From Weizmannia acidilactici (GTDB taxonomy: Bacteria > Bacillota > Bacilli > Bacillales > Bacillaceae_C), in the NCBI RefSeq assembly GCF_008974225.1, contig NZ_BKZR01000006.1, positions 1 to 64,000 on the forward strand: 64,000 nt of DNA. Reading direction: 5' to 3'. Under the pieces are notes generated by a model. That model was not told where the DNA came from and did not search any database. It saw only the letters and a program-made list of their open reading frames with translations. Position numbers and translations under genes: made by a program. This document shows positions 51,576 to 61,149 of this stretch, one piece after another (positions within the stretch are counted from its first letter, which is position 1; every line of letters begins with the position of its first letter).

Positions 51576-52157
51576 ATGGGCAAAGAAATTGAAATTGAAC
51601 TGAAAAATTTAGTTTCCAAAAAAGATTTTTACCACATTGCCGGAGCATTTGGCATGCAGGAGGAAGATTTTACTTTGCAGGAAAATTTTTATTTTGATAC
51701 CCCTGATTTTGCTTTAAGAAGCTTAAAATCTGCGCTGCGGGTGCGGAAGAAGGCGGGCGGCTTCCAACTTACGCTAAAAACGCCGGAACATGTCGGGCTT
51801 TTGGAAACAAACCAATTGATCGGGGAAGAAGATTTTCAGCACATGATCACGGGCAGCACATTTCCGGAAGGTGAAGTATACGAAAAATTGGCGGTGCTCG
51901 GAGTGCCGGCCGAAAATCTGGAATATTTCGGCACGCTTGCCACAAAGCGCGCCGAAACGGGATTTAAAGGCGGCATCCTCGTGTTCGACCATAATTTCTA
52001 TTTGAACAAAGAAGATTTTGAGTTAGAATATGAAGTAAGTTCACTGGAAACAGGCACAAAACATTTTATAACATTGCTGGATCAGTACGGCATCCCGTAC
52101 CATCCGGCAAAAAGTAAAGTTCTCCGTTTTTATGAAACAAAATTAAAGGAGCAGTAA
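51576..52157 (+). CDS. yjbK: CYTH-domain phosphohydrolase (YjbK-like)
   Basis: 193 residues. Starts with the diagnostic EIEIELKNLV (ExExK), followed by alternating acidic/basic strands (SALRVRKKAGGFQLTLKTPE, LEYEVSSLE) of a triphosphate tunnel enzyme. Probably hydrolyses a small triphosphate or thiamine triphosphate. GGGAGG precedes ATG. Three bases from the next gene. Confidence 0.9.
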   Translation: MGKEIEIELKNLVSKKDFYHIAGAFGMQEEDFTLQENFYFDTPDFALRSLKSALRVRKKAGGFQLTLKTPEHVGLLETNQLIGEEDFQHMITGSTFPEGEVYEKLAVLGVPAENLEYFGTLATKRAETGFKGGILVFDHNFYLNKEDFELEYEVSSLETGTKHFITLLDQYGIPYHPAKSKVLRFYETKLKEQ

Positions 52158-52160
52158 GTC

Positions 52161-52991
52161 ATGACGACCATCAGCCAGTTAGCATCATTCATGGAAATGC
52201 AAGCGTTGCAGTCGCTTTCTTTAGGCAACACTTCTTCCATTGGAACGGGAAGCACCTCCTCCCTCTTTCAGGAAATGCTGTCGCTTTTGATTGAGGAAAC
52301 TTTGGAAAACGAATCAGGAAGCAGCCAGGGGGATTCTTCGTCCGGAAATGCAAGTTCCGGGACGGACTCTTCGGCCGCAGCTCTATATGCTTTAATGGGG
52401 TTGAATGCTTTGAGCAGCCCGCTGCTTCCGTATTCAGCCGGGGATATGGGTTCCGGTTCAGATTCATCCGCTACAGCTTTATACGCTTTAGCCGGAAGTC
52501 CGCTACTTTCAAATTTGGCCGGATATACAACTGCGGCGGATTCTTCAGATCAATCCGGCATCAGTTCAAAGGATGCTTCCAATACAAACACGGATGCAAC
52601 AGATGGCGGCAGCATTCCAAAAGATCTCAGCTCGATTATTTCGCGGGCATCCGAAAAATACGGCGTGCCGGAAAATCTTATCAAAGCGGTGATCCAACAA
52701 GAATCCGATTTTAAAACGGATGCTGTCAGTTCGGCAGGCGCAGCCGGCCTAATGCAGCTCATGCCCGGTACTGCCGCCAGCCTTGGCGTTACAGATGTAA
52801 TGGATCCCGGACAAAATGTGGATGCCGGCACAAAGTATCTAAAGACCCTATTAGACAAATACAATGACAATGTACAACTGGCCCTCGCCGCCTATAATGC
52901 GGGACCGGCAAACGTCGACCGGTATGGGGGTATCCCGCCATTTAAAGAAACACAAAATTACGTTGCTTCAATCATGGACAATTTAACATAA
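52161..52991 (+). CDS. yjbJ: Lytic transglycosylase, SLT domain (YjbJ-like)
   Basis: 276 residues. A Ser/Gly/Asp-rich low-complexity region (about 20-145) carries two repeats (SAAALYALMGL, SATALYALAGS). The C-terminal goose-lysozyme-type domain (about 155-275) has the catalytic Glu in AVIQQESDFKTDAVSSAGAA, GLMQLMPGTAASLGV and ALAAYNAGPANVDRYGG. No obvious signal peptide, so the export route is unclear. Cleaves peptidoglycan. Confidence 0.92.
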   Translation: MTTISQLASFMEMQALQSLSLGNTSSIGTGSTSSLFQEMLSLLIEETLENESGSSQGDSSSGNASSGTDSSAAALYALMGLNALSSPLLPYSAGDMGSGSDSSATALYALAGSPLLSNLAGYTTAADSSDQSGISSKDASNTNTDATDGGSIPKDLSSIISRASEKYGVPENLIKAVIQQESDFKTDAVSSAGAAGLMQLMPGTAASLGVTDVMDPGQNVDAGTKYLKTLLDKYNDNVQLALAAYNAGPANVDRYGGIPPFKETQNYVASIMDNLT

Positions 52992-53002
52992 CCTGACCGA
53001 AA

Positions 53003-53027
53003 AAACGCCGCCTGTGCGGCATTTTTC
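53003..53027 (+). terminator. Terminator after yjbJ
   Basis: GCCGC/GCGGC stem-loop (AAAAACGCCGCctgtGCGGCATTTTT) with T-run. Confidence 0.65.
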
Positions 53028-53280
53028 ATGAAATAACGGTTATTCCACGCACCAGTAAGCTGGGGGCGGGCTGTCTATATCAGGAAAAACCGGGAAAAGC
53101 GGGCCGGTATCGCCTGAGGTAATTGATGTAAAAAAGCGGATTGTTTGAGTTAGTCCCGTCCCCTTTGATAAAATAAACGTACAAATGGAAGAACATTCGA
53201 CAAAAATTTTGAAATAAAATCCTGTCCTGCGTATTAAGCATATAAGCAAGATGAAAACAAGAAAAAGGAGCAGTTATTCT

Positions 53281-53682
53281 ATGATGGGAAAGAAAACTGT
53301 GCCGTATGATGTCATCGGGGGAGAAAAACTCGGCCAACTTGTCGATGCATTTTACAAGCGGGTAGCAAAACATCCGGATTTAATTCAGATTTTTCCTGAA
53401 GATTTAACGGAAGTTGCCAGGAAACAAAAACAGTTTCTGACACAGTTTTTAGGTGGGCCGCCCCTCTATACCGAAGAACACGGCCACCCGATGCTGCGGG
53501 CGCGGCACTTGCCGCACGAAATTACGCCGAAGCGTGCAAAAGCATGGCTGTCCTGCATGAGCGGCGCAATGGATGAAGTGGGTTTGGAAGGAGAAGTCCG
53601 CGATTTCTTTTTTTCAAGGCTTGTATTGACCGCACAGCATATGGTGAATACTCCGGATCAAGTACCGGGTGACGGAAATTGA
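53281..53682 (+). CDS. yjbI: Truncated hemoglobin, group II (YjbI-like)
   Basis: 133 residues, 2-on-2 globin. GGEKLGQLVDAFYKRVAKHP (helix B/E region), QKQFLTQFLGGPPLYTEEHG and the proximal His in LRARHLPHEITP. Binds heme and O2/NO. AAAGGAG supports ATG 53281. Its stop overlaps the yjbH start, a gene pairing kept across Bacillus. Confidence 0.92.
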   Translation: MMGKKTVPYDVIGGEKLGQLVDAFYKRVAKHPDLIQIFPEDLTEVARKQKQFLTQFLGGPPLYTEEHGHPMLRARHLPHEITPKRAKAWLSCMSGAMDEVGLEGEVRDFFFSRLVLTAQHMVNTPDQVPGDGN

Positions 53683-54533
53683 AAAACATGCTTGATTTTA
53701 TGAAACATACCGGCTGTTTGCCAAAACCACTGGAAATTTATGTATTTGTTGATCCGCTTTGCCCGGAATGCTGGGCGCTTGAGCCGATTTTAAAAAAACT
53801 GCGACTGGAATATGGCATCTATTTCCGGTTCAGGCACGTGCTGATCGGTAAGCTGGCTAATTTAAATGACAATCCGAAAAAGCATGAAGCAATGGTGGAT
53901 TATTGGGAAAAAACGGCCAGCCGGACAGGAATGTCCTGTGATGGAAGTTTGTGGATCGAGAATCCGATTACTTCGCCATATATTGTTTCAATCGCCATTA
54001 AGGCAGCCGAACTCCAGGGGAAGAAACAGGGATTACGGTTTTTGCGGAAAGTGCAGGAACTCGTTTTCCTTGAAAAGCAAAATATATCGGATATTGATAT
54101 TTTATTGGAATGTGCGAAAGAAGCCTCATTGGATGTGGATGAATTTTTGCACGATATCCATTCCGAAAGCGCGGCAAAGGCATTTCAGTGCGATTTAAAA
54201 ATTACTTCGGAAATGGAAGTGACCGAAAGCCCGTCTCTCGTTTTCTTTAATGAGAATATTGAAGATGAAGGATTAAAAATTTCCGGCCTTTATTCCTATG
54301 ATGTTTATGTCCAGGTCCTTCAGGAAATGCTGGGCAAACGCCCTGCCCCGATGCCGCTGCCACCATTGGAAGATTTTTTGAAGTTTTTTGGGATCGTGGC
54401 ATCAAAAGAAATTTCGGTCGTTTATGATATGCCTATCCATGAGGCGGAAAAAGAACTGAAGAAACTCGTTTTACAGCAAAAAGTACAAAAAATAAACGGC
54501 AAGCACGGCTCGTTTTGGAAATATATCAGCTAA
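53679..54533 (+). CDS. yjbH: ClpXP adaptor SpxH (YjbH), DsbA-like fold
   Basis: 284 residues. Thioredoxin-like domain with CPEC in FVDPLCPECWALEPILKK (about residue 29), then a helical insert; the C-terminal part binds Spx in B. subtilis. It delivers Spx to ClpXP under non-stress conditions. TTG start overlapping the globin stop. Spx itself is 5 kb to the right, so target and adaptor are neighbours. Confidence 0.93.
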   Translation: MKNMLDFMKHTGCLPKPLEIYVFVDPLCPECWALEPILKKLRLEYGIYFRFRHVLIGKLANLNDNPKKHEAMVDYWEKTASRTGMSCDGSLWIENPITSPYIVSIAIKAAELQGKKQGLRFLRKVQELVFLEKQNISDIDILLECAKEASLDVDEFLHDIHSESAAKAFQCDLKITSEMEVTESPSLVFFNENIEDEGLKISGLYSYDVYVQVLQEMLGKRPAPMPLPPLEDFLKFFGIVASKEISVVYDMPIHEAEKELKKLVLQQKVQKINGKHGSFWKYIS

Positions 54534-54562
54534 CCCCCTCCCATTTATTCACAACGGGGGTT
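54532..54562 (+). terminator. Terminator of yjbIH
   Basis: AACCCCC/GGGGGTT arms with a 17-nt loop and T6. Confidence 0.7.
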
Positions 54563-55044
54563 TTTTAATTGATGAAGATTTTTAAGACAGGCTTTTATGT
54601 TGCATCGGCTGTATTTGGGGTGAAGGACATTCGGGAGCGGATTTCCTTGATTTTGTCCTTCATCCCGTCTCTAACGGACATTTCGGCATTGTTTTCCCGC
54701 TGAGATGGTTTTTAACGCAGGATCTTTGAAATGGACTTTGTGACCTCTTAAAAAAAGTTCCTTAACCGCTCTCCAAAAGTTATAATGAAAGAGGCCTTGC
54801 ATTTGCAAGGCCTCTTTCAACACGAACAAAGGGGATGGGAGAAATTTTTCACGGTCAAACAAAGGGGTATGTTTGCTTGTGATCAACTTCACATCTATAT
54901 AATATCATTGAACGATGTCGAATGCAAGTACTTGTTAAAGTGTTCACATATTCGTCATATTTTCGTTCATCACGCCTTTGCTGCCATATTCTTTTGAGCA
55001 TGAACATAAAATGGCAATGAAACACTTTGCAAAGGAGCCAACAA
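54563..55044. other. Intergenic region with a strong hairpin
   Basis: No gene supported. A perfect hairpin GAAAGAGGCCTTGCA/TGCAAGGCCTCTTTC lies at about 54787-54819, with no gene immediately before it on either strand. The rest is unassigned. Confidence 0.5.
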
Positions 55045-55245
55045 ATGAAGAAATTAAAACTGTCAACGCTGGCTGCCGGCTTCTCCATTTTATTTTGTCT
55101 GAATTTGTTCGGGTTGATGAAACTGCTGCCCCTTTTCATCACTTCCCCGCTTTTGTTTATGGCAATTTTCGTTTTGCTCTTGTATTTAAACCGCCGCAAC
55201 ACGTTTAAAGGCTTCCACCGGCCATCCGCCCGGCGTCGCATGTAA
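55045..55245 (+). CDS. 66-residue protein with two membrane helices
   Basis: AAAGGAG lies 7 bases before ATG. A hydrophobic span of about 45 residues (two helices, MKKLKLSTLAAGFSILFCLN and LFITSPLLFMAIFVLLLYLN), then a basic tail NRRNTFKGFHRPSARRRM. Not recognised. Convergent with pepF. Confidence 0.65.
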   Translation: MKKLKLSTLAAGFSILFCLNLFGLMKLLPLFITSPLLFMAIFVLLLYLNRRNTFKGFHRPSARRRM

Positions 55246-55285
55246 AAGCGGCGGCGGAAGCCGGTCATCCGCCGCCGCAATTCCA

Positions 55286-57103
55286 TCAGCCAAGCAAGCT
55301 TTCCATTTCATTTAATTTTTCTTCAAACACTTTTAAAGCATCTTCAATCGGCTGGGAGGACGTCATATCGACGCCTGCTTTCCTCAGCACTTCGATCGGG
55401 TAATCCGAGCTGCCGGCGCTTAAATAGCCGATATAGCGTTTGACGGCCGGTCCGCCTTCTTCCAAAATTTGCTTGCTCAAAGCGGTTGCCGCGCTGAAGC
55501 CCGTCGCATACTGGTAAACATAATAATTGTAATAAAAATGCGGGATGCGCGCCCATTCAAGCCCGATTTCTTTATCGATCACAATATCCTTTTCGCCGAA
55601 ATATTTTTGGTTCAGCTTATAATATTCGTTTGTTAAAAGTTCCACCGTCAGCGCTTCACCGTGCTGCGCTTTTTGGTGGATCAAATGTTCAAACTCGGCA
55701 AACATTGTCTGGCGGAAAACGGTGCCTCGGAAGCCTTCCAGATAATGGTTCAGCAAATAAATGCGCTGTTTCTCGTCTTTGATCGTTTTTAACAAATAAT
55801 CGTTCAAAAGCGCTTCGTTGCATGTCGAAGCCACTTCCGCCACGAAAATGGAATAATCCCCGTAAGGATACGGCTGGTTTTTCCTTGTATAGTAGCTGTG
55901 AACGCTGTGGCCGAGTTCGTGTGCAAGTGTGAAAACATTGTCAATATTATCCTGCCAATTCAGCAAAATATACGGATTTGTGCCGTATGCGCCCGATGAA
56001 TAGGCGCCGCTCCGTTTCCCTTTGTTTTCCACAACATCGATCCAACGGTTTTCAAACGCCTGTTTTAAAATGTCCTGGTATTCTTTGCCGAGCGGATGCA
56101 GGCCTTCAAGCACGATTTCTTTCGCCTTTTCGTAGGTGACTTCCATATCGACATCCTGGACAAGCGGTGTGTAAAGATCATACATATGCAGCTCATCAAG
56201 TTTCAGTACTTTTTTCCGCAAAGCAACATACCGCTGCAACAGGCCCAAATGCTGATTGACCGTTTCCACCAGCTGGTCATAGACTTTTTCCGGAATATGG
56301 TTAGCCGACAATGCTGCTTGGCGCGCCGAATCATAATGGCGGATTTGGGCGACGACGTTGTTCTTTTTCACCTGGCCGCCGAGGGTGCTTGCGAATGTGT
56401 TCGTGAACTGCCCGTATATGGCATATAATTTTTGGAACGCCTCTTTGCGGACACGCCGGTCTTTGCTTTCCAATAACCGCGTATAGCGGCCGTGCGTAAT
56501 TTGCACTTCGTTGCCGTTTTCATCTATAACTGTCGGAAACTGCAGATCGGCATTGTTCAGCATGCCGAAAGTTGTACTTGACGTATTTAATACTTCCGAC
56601 ATCTGGGCAAGCAGCGCCTCTTCTTCTTTGGATAATATATACGGGCGCATTTCATTGATTTCTTCCAAAGCATGTTTATATAACTTCAGCGGTTCGTATG
56701 TTTCCAGGAAGTTGTTCAATTTTGCTACGTCGATTGACAGGATTTCCGGCACGATAAACGCAAAAGCACTGCCAACCTGGGCAGCAAGGCTTTTCGCTTT
56801 GCTGTCCATCCCTTGGTAAAAGGCATTGGTTGTGTCCTGGTCATAGCGCATATGCGCATATGTATACAGTTTTCCGAACCTTTCCGTCACTTCATCCTGG
56901 AATTTTAAGGCGGCATAAAGCTGCTCGGCGCTTTCCCCGAGTTTTCCCTGGAACGAAGAGGCCCCTTCCAGCTTTTCTTTTACTGCTTCGTATTCTTTAT
57001 TCCAATCTTCATCCGTAGGGAAAATATCTTCCAGCTTCCAAGTCAGTTTTTCCGGGACTTCATTCCGGCTTGGCAAGGTATGCACTTTATTCCCGTTTAC
57101 CAT
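55286..57103 (-). CDS. pepF: Oligoendopeptidase F
   Basis: 605 residues, M3B zinc peptidase. Zinc motif in TLAHELGHSVHSYYTRK with the downstream Glu in FVAEVASTCNEALLN; C-terminal FGEKDIVIDKEIGLEWARIP and FYNYYVYQYATGFSAA. Degrades 7-17-residue peptides in the cytoplasm. GGAGG is 7 bases before ATG 57103. A distinct M3 paralogue is at 18763. Located next to coiA, as in B. subtilis. Confidence 0.96.
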   Translation of the reverse strand: MVNGNKVHTLPSRNEVPEKLTWKLEDIFPTDEDWNKEYEAVKEKLEGASSFQGKLGESAEQLYAALKFQDEVTERFGKLYTYAHMRYDQDTTNAFYQGMDSKAKSLAAQVGSAFAFIVPEILSIDVAKLNNFLETYEPLKLYKHALEEINEMRPYILSKEEEALLAQMSEVLNTSSTTFGMLNNADLQFPTVIDENGNEVQITHGRYTRLLESKDRRVRKEAFQKLYAIYGQFTNTFASTLGGQVKKNNVVAQIRHYDSARQAALSANHIPEKVYDQLVETVNQHLGLLQRYVALRKKVLKLDELHMYDLYTPLVQDVDMEVTYEKAKEIVLEGLHPLGKEYQDILKQAFENRWIDVVENKGKRSGAYSSGAYGTNPYILLNWQDNIDNVFTLAHELGHSVHSYYTRKNQPYPYGDYSIFVAEVASTCNEALLNDYLLKTIKDEKQRIYLLNHYLEGFRGTVFRQTMFAEFEHLIHQKAQHGEALTVELLTNEYYKLNQKYFGEKDIVIDKEIGLEWARIPHFYYNYYVYQYATGFSAATALSKQILEEGGPAVKRYIGYLSAGSSDYPIEVLRKAGVDMTSSQPIEDALKVFEEKLNEMESLLG

Positions 57104-57184
57104 CAATTTTCCTCCATTCTTCTCAAAAAATTCCTTCTTTTTTCATTCTAACGTACAGCGCACAATCCCGCTACTGATCTGTCT

Positions 57185-58399
57185 TCATAAAATGGGCGGG
57201 AGCCGTAAAGTTATATTATGCTCCATCCCGTCCAGTTCTTCCATATTTTTTGGAAAGCAGATGTTTTTATTCATCATATATTTCGTTTTTCCGGCTTCTT
57301 CCCAATATCCCAGCCGGGTCAGCGTCTGCGCATATTCAAACAGCATCACTTTAACGACATTTTTCTCGTGTACAAACGGGGTTTTTCGCAGTTCAATTTC
57401 TTTTTTTCCGACCCGCCTGAAAAATAACGAAACCATTTCATCCAGCGAAACACATGCTTTTTGCATTATGGCACTGGAAAAATCTTTCCAAACATAAAAC
57501 TGCCATACAACCGGATGCTGTTTGCAAATGGCCATCTGTTTCAGCGGCAGTCCGATAAAGGACGGCAAAAATAGCGGGTGCAGCCCGGATTCATACACCT
57601 GGCGTAAAAAAGGATCTAGAAATGCTTTTCCGAACTGGACCTTCATCCGTATCCAGTTCCGCCTCTCCGAAAACCAGTCAACCAAAGAAAGCGGAAACGT
57701 TTTGGTGTGAAATTGCACATCAGTAAAAGGAAATGCAAAGGAAGACAGTGGTTTTTCATCATAAAGGGCATGAAATCTTCTGGAAGAGGCCGGGACCATG
57801 CGGAATAACATACAGAGGGCTTGCTTTTTAGGAAAGTAACTGAATAAATAGAAATAATGTTTACGAATGTATCTTAAAAAATATAATTGGAAGTCCGTGC
57901 AAGTAAAAACATCCGGCCCTTTTCCAGCTTCTTTCCGGCAAGGGTAGCCGCCCAATATCCATACGGGCAGGATGTTCAGGCTTTTGTACCCTTCCGTCCG
58001 TTTCATGATCTGCCTGAACGGGATCGGGGAGCATTGGTATTCGACGGCAAACAGCTGCCCGTTTTTTCGGACAAGCAGATCGGCCCTTTGCTGAATGGAC
58101 GGGATATATTGTTCAAGGGTAACCTCCAGGTCCTGCCCCTTCAGCCATAAATATAAATCTTTCTTGCCCTGTAAATGCATTGGGCTCTCAGGTTCGGAAG
58201 AATTAACACAATCGGAATGGCGGTAGTGGGAAAAATGGGGGGTGATTTGGTTACCGATCTTTAAAATAAGGGGTTCGCGGCAGTCCCGGCAATAAAAGGT
58301 GTTAGAGGCTCTCAAATTTTGAAGTTCATTCCTTGTAAAGCGTTTTGTCAGCATAACCAGCTCCCCCCGCTGATTCAGCGCAGAAAGCAACGGCATCAT
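57185..58399 (-). CDS. coiA: Competence protein CoiA
   Basis: 404 residues. N-terminal Cys/His cluster (NTFYCRDCREPLILKIGNQI then HFSHYRHSDC) and a nuclease-like centre (AVEYQCSPIPFRQIMKRTEG). Promotes recombination of incoming DNA during transformation. The start is unclear: AAGGAG touches ATG 58399 and ATG 58396, while TTG 58390 has the best spacing (9). Full length, no lesion, so competence genes appear retained. Confidence 0.88.
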   Translation of the reverse strand: MMPLLSALNQRGELVMLTKRFTRNELQNLRASNTFYCRDCREPLILKIGNQITPHFSHYRHSDCVNSSEPESPMHLQGKKDLYLWLKGQDLEVTLEQYIPSIQQRADLLVRKNGQLFAVEYQCSPIPFRQIMKRTEGYKSLNILPVWILGGYPCRKEAGKGPDVFTCTDFQLYFLRYIRKHYFYLFSYFPKKQALCMLFRMVPASSRRFHALYDEKPLSSFAFPFTDVQFHTKTFPLSLVDWFSERRNWIRMKVQFGKAFLDPFLRQVYESGLHPLFLPSFIGLPLKQMAICKQHPVVWQFYVWKDFSSAIMQKACVSLDEMVSLFFRRVGKKEIELRKTPFVHEKNVVKVMLFEYAQTLTRLGYWEEAGKTKYMMNKNICFPKNMEELDGMEHNITLRLPPIL

Positions 58400-58511
58400 C
58401 TCCTTTTTAATTCAAATTCTCCGTCAAGGCTGAAAATCCTTCTTTTTATTTTTCGGGGCAAACTGGCTGCACAAAAAAATCGATGCTTTGCCTGCATCGA
58501 TCGTGTATCCA

Positions 58512-59171
58512 TTAAAAATACGAGTTTAATTTCGCGAATACATCTCTGTCAATAATTAAATTGCCGTACTCCTGCAACCGGTGGCTCGTGATGGATGCAA
58601 TGTCGCAATATTCAAGCAGCTGGCTCAACATAAAATCATTCTCCTCTTCGCTTGCATCTTCCGGGAAAATAACATGGAGATAGTATTTCCCTTCAAAGGA
58701 ATACAGTTTTGTTTTGACACCTTCCATCCGGTAATTCTTCGACAAAGCAATCAAATCTTCAATGTCTTTGAAATACAGCACCTGCTCCAAAAGATCACTA
58801 TCCGCAAACCCATGATGCAAGGAAGTATGGAAATTCTCGTCAAAAAATTCTTCAAGCTGTTCATTTACAGTAAAATCCTTCAATTTATCTTCCGGAATTG
58901 GCAGTTCAAAACGCTGCCCGTCTTTCGACAATTGGGCTTTCGTTACCAGCACTTCCAAGCCTTTTTCCAGCGCCTGCACTTGTATCCAAAGCGGGCCTTC
59001 AGGGTCGAACACCTCGTCTTCCGTATGGATCTCATCCATCATTTCCCAAAAAAGCTCCTCGCTTCTTTCCCGGTCATACCAGATTTCTTCACGATTAAAC
59101 CCGCGTTTTTCTATATCAACATACGAAATATAAAACTTCACCGTGTTCTCATTGATTCTTTCAATTTCCAT
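58512..59171 (-). CDS. mecA: Adaptor protein MecA
   Basis: 219 residues. N-terminal substrate-binding domain (MEIERINENTVKFYISYVDI), acidic linker (about 85-120), C-terminal ClpC-binding domain (EDLIALSKNYRMEGVKTKLY). Targets ComK and other proteins to ClpCP. AAGGGAG sets ATG 59171; the frame is open 20 codons further. Monocistronic. Confidence 0.95.
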   Translation of the reverse strand: MEIERINENTVKFYISYVDIEKRGFNREEIWYDRERSEELFWEMMDEIHTEDEVFDPEGPLWIQVQALEKGLEVLVTKAQLSKDGQRFELPIPEDKLKDFTVNEQLEEFFDENFHTSLHHGFADSDLLEQVLYFKDIEDLIALSKNYRMEGVKTKLYSFEGKYYLHVIFPEDASEEENDFMLSQLLEYCDIASITSHRLQEYGNLIIDRDVFAKLNSYF

Positions 59172-59518
59172 ACAACAACTCTCCCTTCTATTAAGTGTTG
59201 TGAAGGGACTCGTTCCCCCATTCAGGCACATTTAGGTTACCTTGTACTTTTATTTTATGATAAAAGACAGGCGAATGGAAATAAAAAAACTTGTTTTTTT
59301 TAAATTCCACGCAGGCCTACCACTTAACATTTCACCGCTATTGTGCCCTGCATCTTTTTTGTATTGTAGCCGATTCCCCGGGGGAATTCAAGACAAAATT
59401 TTCTAAATATATATCCGCTTATTTACGAAATGATGACATAATTTCCCGTATTTTCCGCCCATAGAAAAAAACCTTCCAAGCCGTACTTGGAAGGGGCAGC
59501 AGGCGTACAGACACCCGG
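59172..59518. other. Intergenic between mecA and spx
   Basis: Contains the spx terminator at 59472-59494 and the mecA leader, with no other gene. A CCCCGGGGG palindrome lies near 59380. Confidence 0.5.
59472..59494 (-). terminator. Terminator of spx
   Basis: Perfect 9-bp arms CCTTCCAAG/CTTGGAAGG then TTTTTTT on the minus strand. Confidence 0.85.
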
Positions 59519-59914
59519 TTAATTGACAAGCTTTTGCGCTTCCCTGAGCTGGAAGGTGCGCACTTTCCGCGGGAGGAAACGCCGGATTTCATCTTCATTG
59601 TAACCCACTTGCAGGCGTTTTTCATCCACAATAATCGGCCTTCTCAGCAATCCCGGATTTTTCTGGATCAGTTTATACAACTCTTGAAGCGGAAGGGCAT
59701 CCAAATCAACGTTCAGTTTTTGGAAAGTTTTCGAACGTGTGGAAATAATTTCGTCCGTCCCGTCTTCCGTCATGCGCAAGATTCCTTTAATTTCATCGAA
59801 TGTAAGCGGTTCGGAAAAAATATTGCGTTCTGTATACTCAATGTGGTTTTCTTCAAGCCAGTTCCGAGCTTTTCTACAAGATGTGCAACTAGGTGAAGTG
59901 TACAATGTTACCAT
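59519..59914 (-). CDS. spx: Transcriptional regulator Spx
   Basis: 131 residues, ArsC-like fold. Redox switch CTSC at residues 10-13 (YTSPSCTSCRKARNWLEE), LLRRPIIVDEKRLQVGYNED in the RNA-polymerase-contacting region, and a flexible C-terminus that ClpXP recognises. Binds RNA polymerase alpha under disulfide stress. Its adaptor gene yjbH is 5 kb away. One copy in the window. Confidence 0.96.
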   Translation of the reverse strand: MVTLYTSPSCTSCRKARNWLEENHIEYTERNIFSEPLTFDEIKGILRMTEDGTDEIISTRSKTFQKLNVDLDALPLQELYKLIQKNPGLLRRPIIVDEKRLQVGYNEDEIRRFLPRKVRTFQLREAQKLVN

Positions 59915-60206
59915 CTATCATTCACACTCCTAAAAAATTATATTTTACATTTACAGCAAGATTATTAGATTAAAATTACTTTAATAAAACAATCTATATT
60001 ATGTATTATACACGATTTCCGGGATATTGAATATATTTTTTTGAAAAATATATTTCGCAATTTTTCGGAGCGCATTAATCATTTTACATTACCCCTTTTA
60101 ACCGTATTTAAACATTTTTTTCTTAAATTTCTATGAAAAATAGAAGGGAATTAAAAAAGAACGCACTTTCAAATAGCGTGCGTTCTTTTGGCTTAATTGA
60201 GAATGG
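59915..60206. other. Intergenic between spx and oppF with opp terminator
   Basis: The hairpin AAAGAACGCAC/GTGCGTTCTTT (about 60158-60190) followed by T residues on the minus strand ends the opp operon. The left part holds the spx promoter region. Confidence 0.6.
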
Positions 60207-61148
60207 TCAGCCATTGTATGCTTTTTTGTACTGCTCCAATTCCCTTTCGGAGCAGTAAACAAAATGGTTTGGGGCGACTTCCCGCATTTTTACTTCTTCA
60301 CCTGCACGATATTGGTGGACGGACGGGTCATAAATTTTCCGCTTCCGGGTACGCTCATAATCAGGATCAGGAAGCGGAATGGCGGATAGCAGCGATTGTG
60401 TATACGGGTGGAGCGGATGGTTGTACAAATCGTCGGCATCGGCCAGTTCCACCAATTTGCCGAAATACATGACGCCGATCCGGTCGCTGATGTATTTGAC
60501 CATCGATAAATCGTGGGCAATAAACAAATACGTCAGATTATGCTCTTTTTGCAATTTCTTCAATAGGTTGACCACCTGGGCTTGGATCGACACGTCAAGC
60601 GCGGAAATCGGCTCATCGGCGATAATAAATTCCGGATTGACCGCAAGCGCTCTTGCAATACCGATCCGCTGCCGCTGCCCGCCGGAAAATTCGTGTGGAT
60701 AACGGTTTGCATGTTCTTTGTTGAGGCCGACCGTTTCCAGAAGTTCATATACACGGTTCATCCGCTCTTCTTTCGATTTTGCAAGCCCGTGGATATCGAT
60801 CCCTTCCGCAATGATATCCGCCACTTTCAGGCGCGGGTTGAGCGATGCGTACGGATCCTGGAAAATCATCTGCATTTTTTGGCGGAGCTGTTTCAACTCA
60901 TTTTTGGACATTTTGCCGTGGACATTTTTCCCTTCGTACAATACTTCCCCGGCCGTTGCATTATACAGGCGGATGATTGTCCGTCCTGTTGTCGACTTGC
61001 CACATCCGGATTCCCCGACAAGCCCGAGCGTTTCTCCTTTGTAGATGTCGAAAGTGATGTCATCCACGGCCCGTACTTCATTTGCCTTTCCTACATTAAA
61101 ATATTGTTTTAAATGTTTCACTTCAATCAGTTTTTCTTTTGTTGCCAT
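60207..61148 (-). CDS. oppF: Oligopeptide ABC transporter ATPase OppF
   Basis: 313 residues. Walker A GLVGESGCGKSTTGR, signature FSGGQRQRIGIARALA, Walker B FIIADEPISALDVS, and the oligopeptide C-terminal extension HPYTQSLLSAIPLPDPDYER. GAGGAGG before ATG 61148, one base after the oppD stop. Powers peptide uptake, which also feeds quorum-peptide sensing in Bacillus. Confidence 0.95.
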   Translation of the reverse strand: MATKEKLIEVKHLKQYFNVGKANEVRAVDDITFDIYKGETLGLVGESGCGKSTTGRTIIRLYNATAGEVLYEGKNVHGKMSKNELKQLRQKMQMIFQDPYASLNPRLKVADIIAEGIDIHGLAKSKEERMNRVYELLETVGLNKEHANRYPHEFSGGQRQRIGIARALAVNPEFIIADEPISALDVSIQAQVVNLLKKLQKEHNLTYLFIAHDLSMVKYISDRIGVMYFGKLVELADADDLYNHPLHPYTQSLLSAIPLPDPDYERTRKRKIYDPSVHQYRAGEEVKMREVAPNHFVYCSERELEQYKKAYNG

Positions 61149-61149
61149 C

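Noticed and set aside
58581..59303. Long open frame antisense to mecA (240 codons)
   Set aside because: Mirror of a well-supported gene; its composition is that of a shadow frame and there is no ribosome site.
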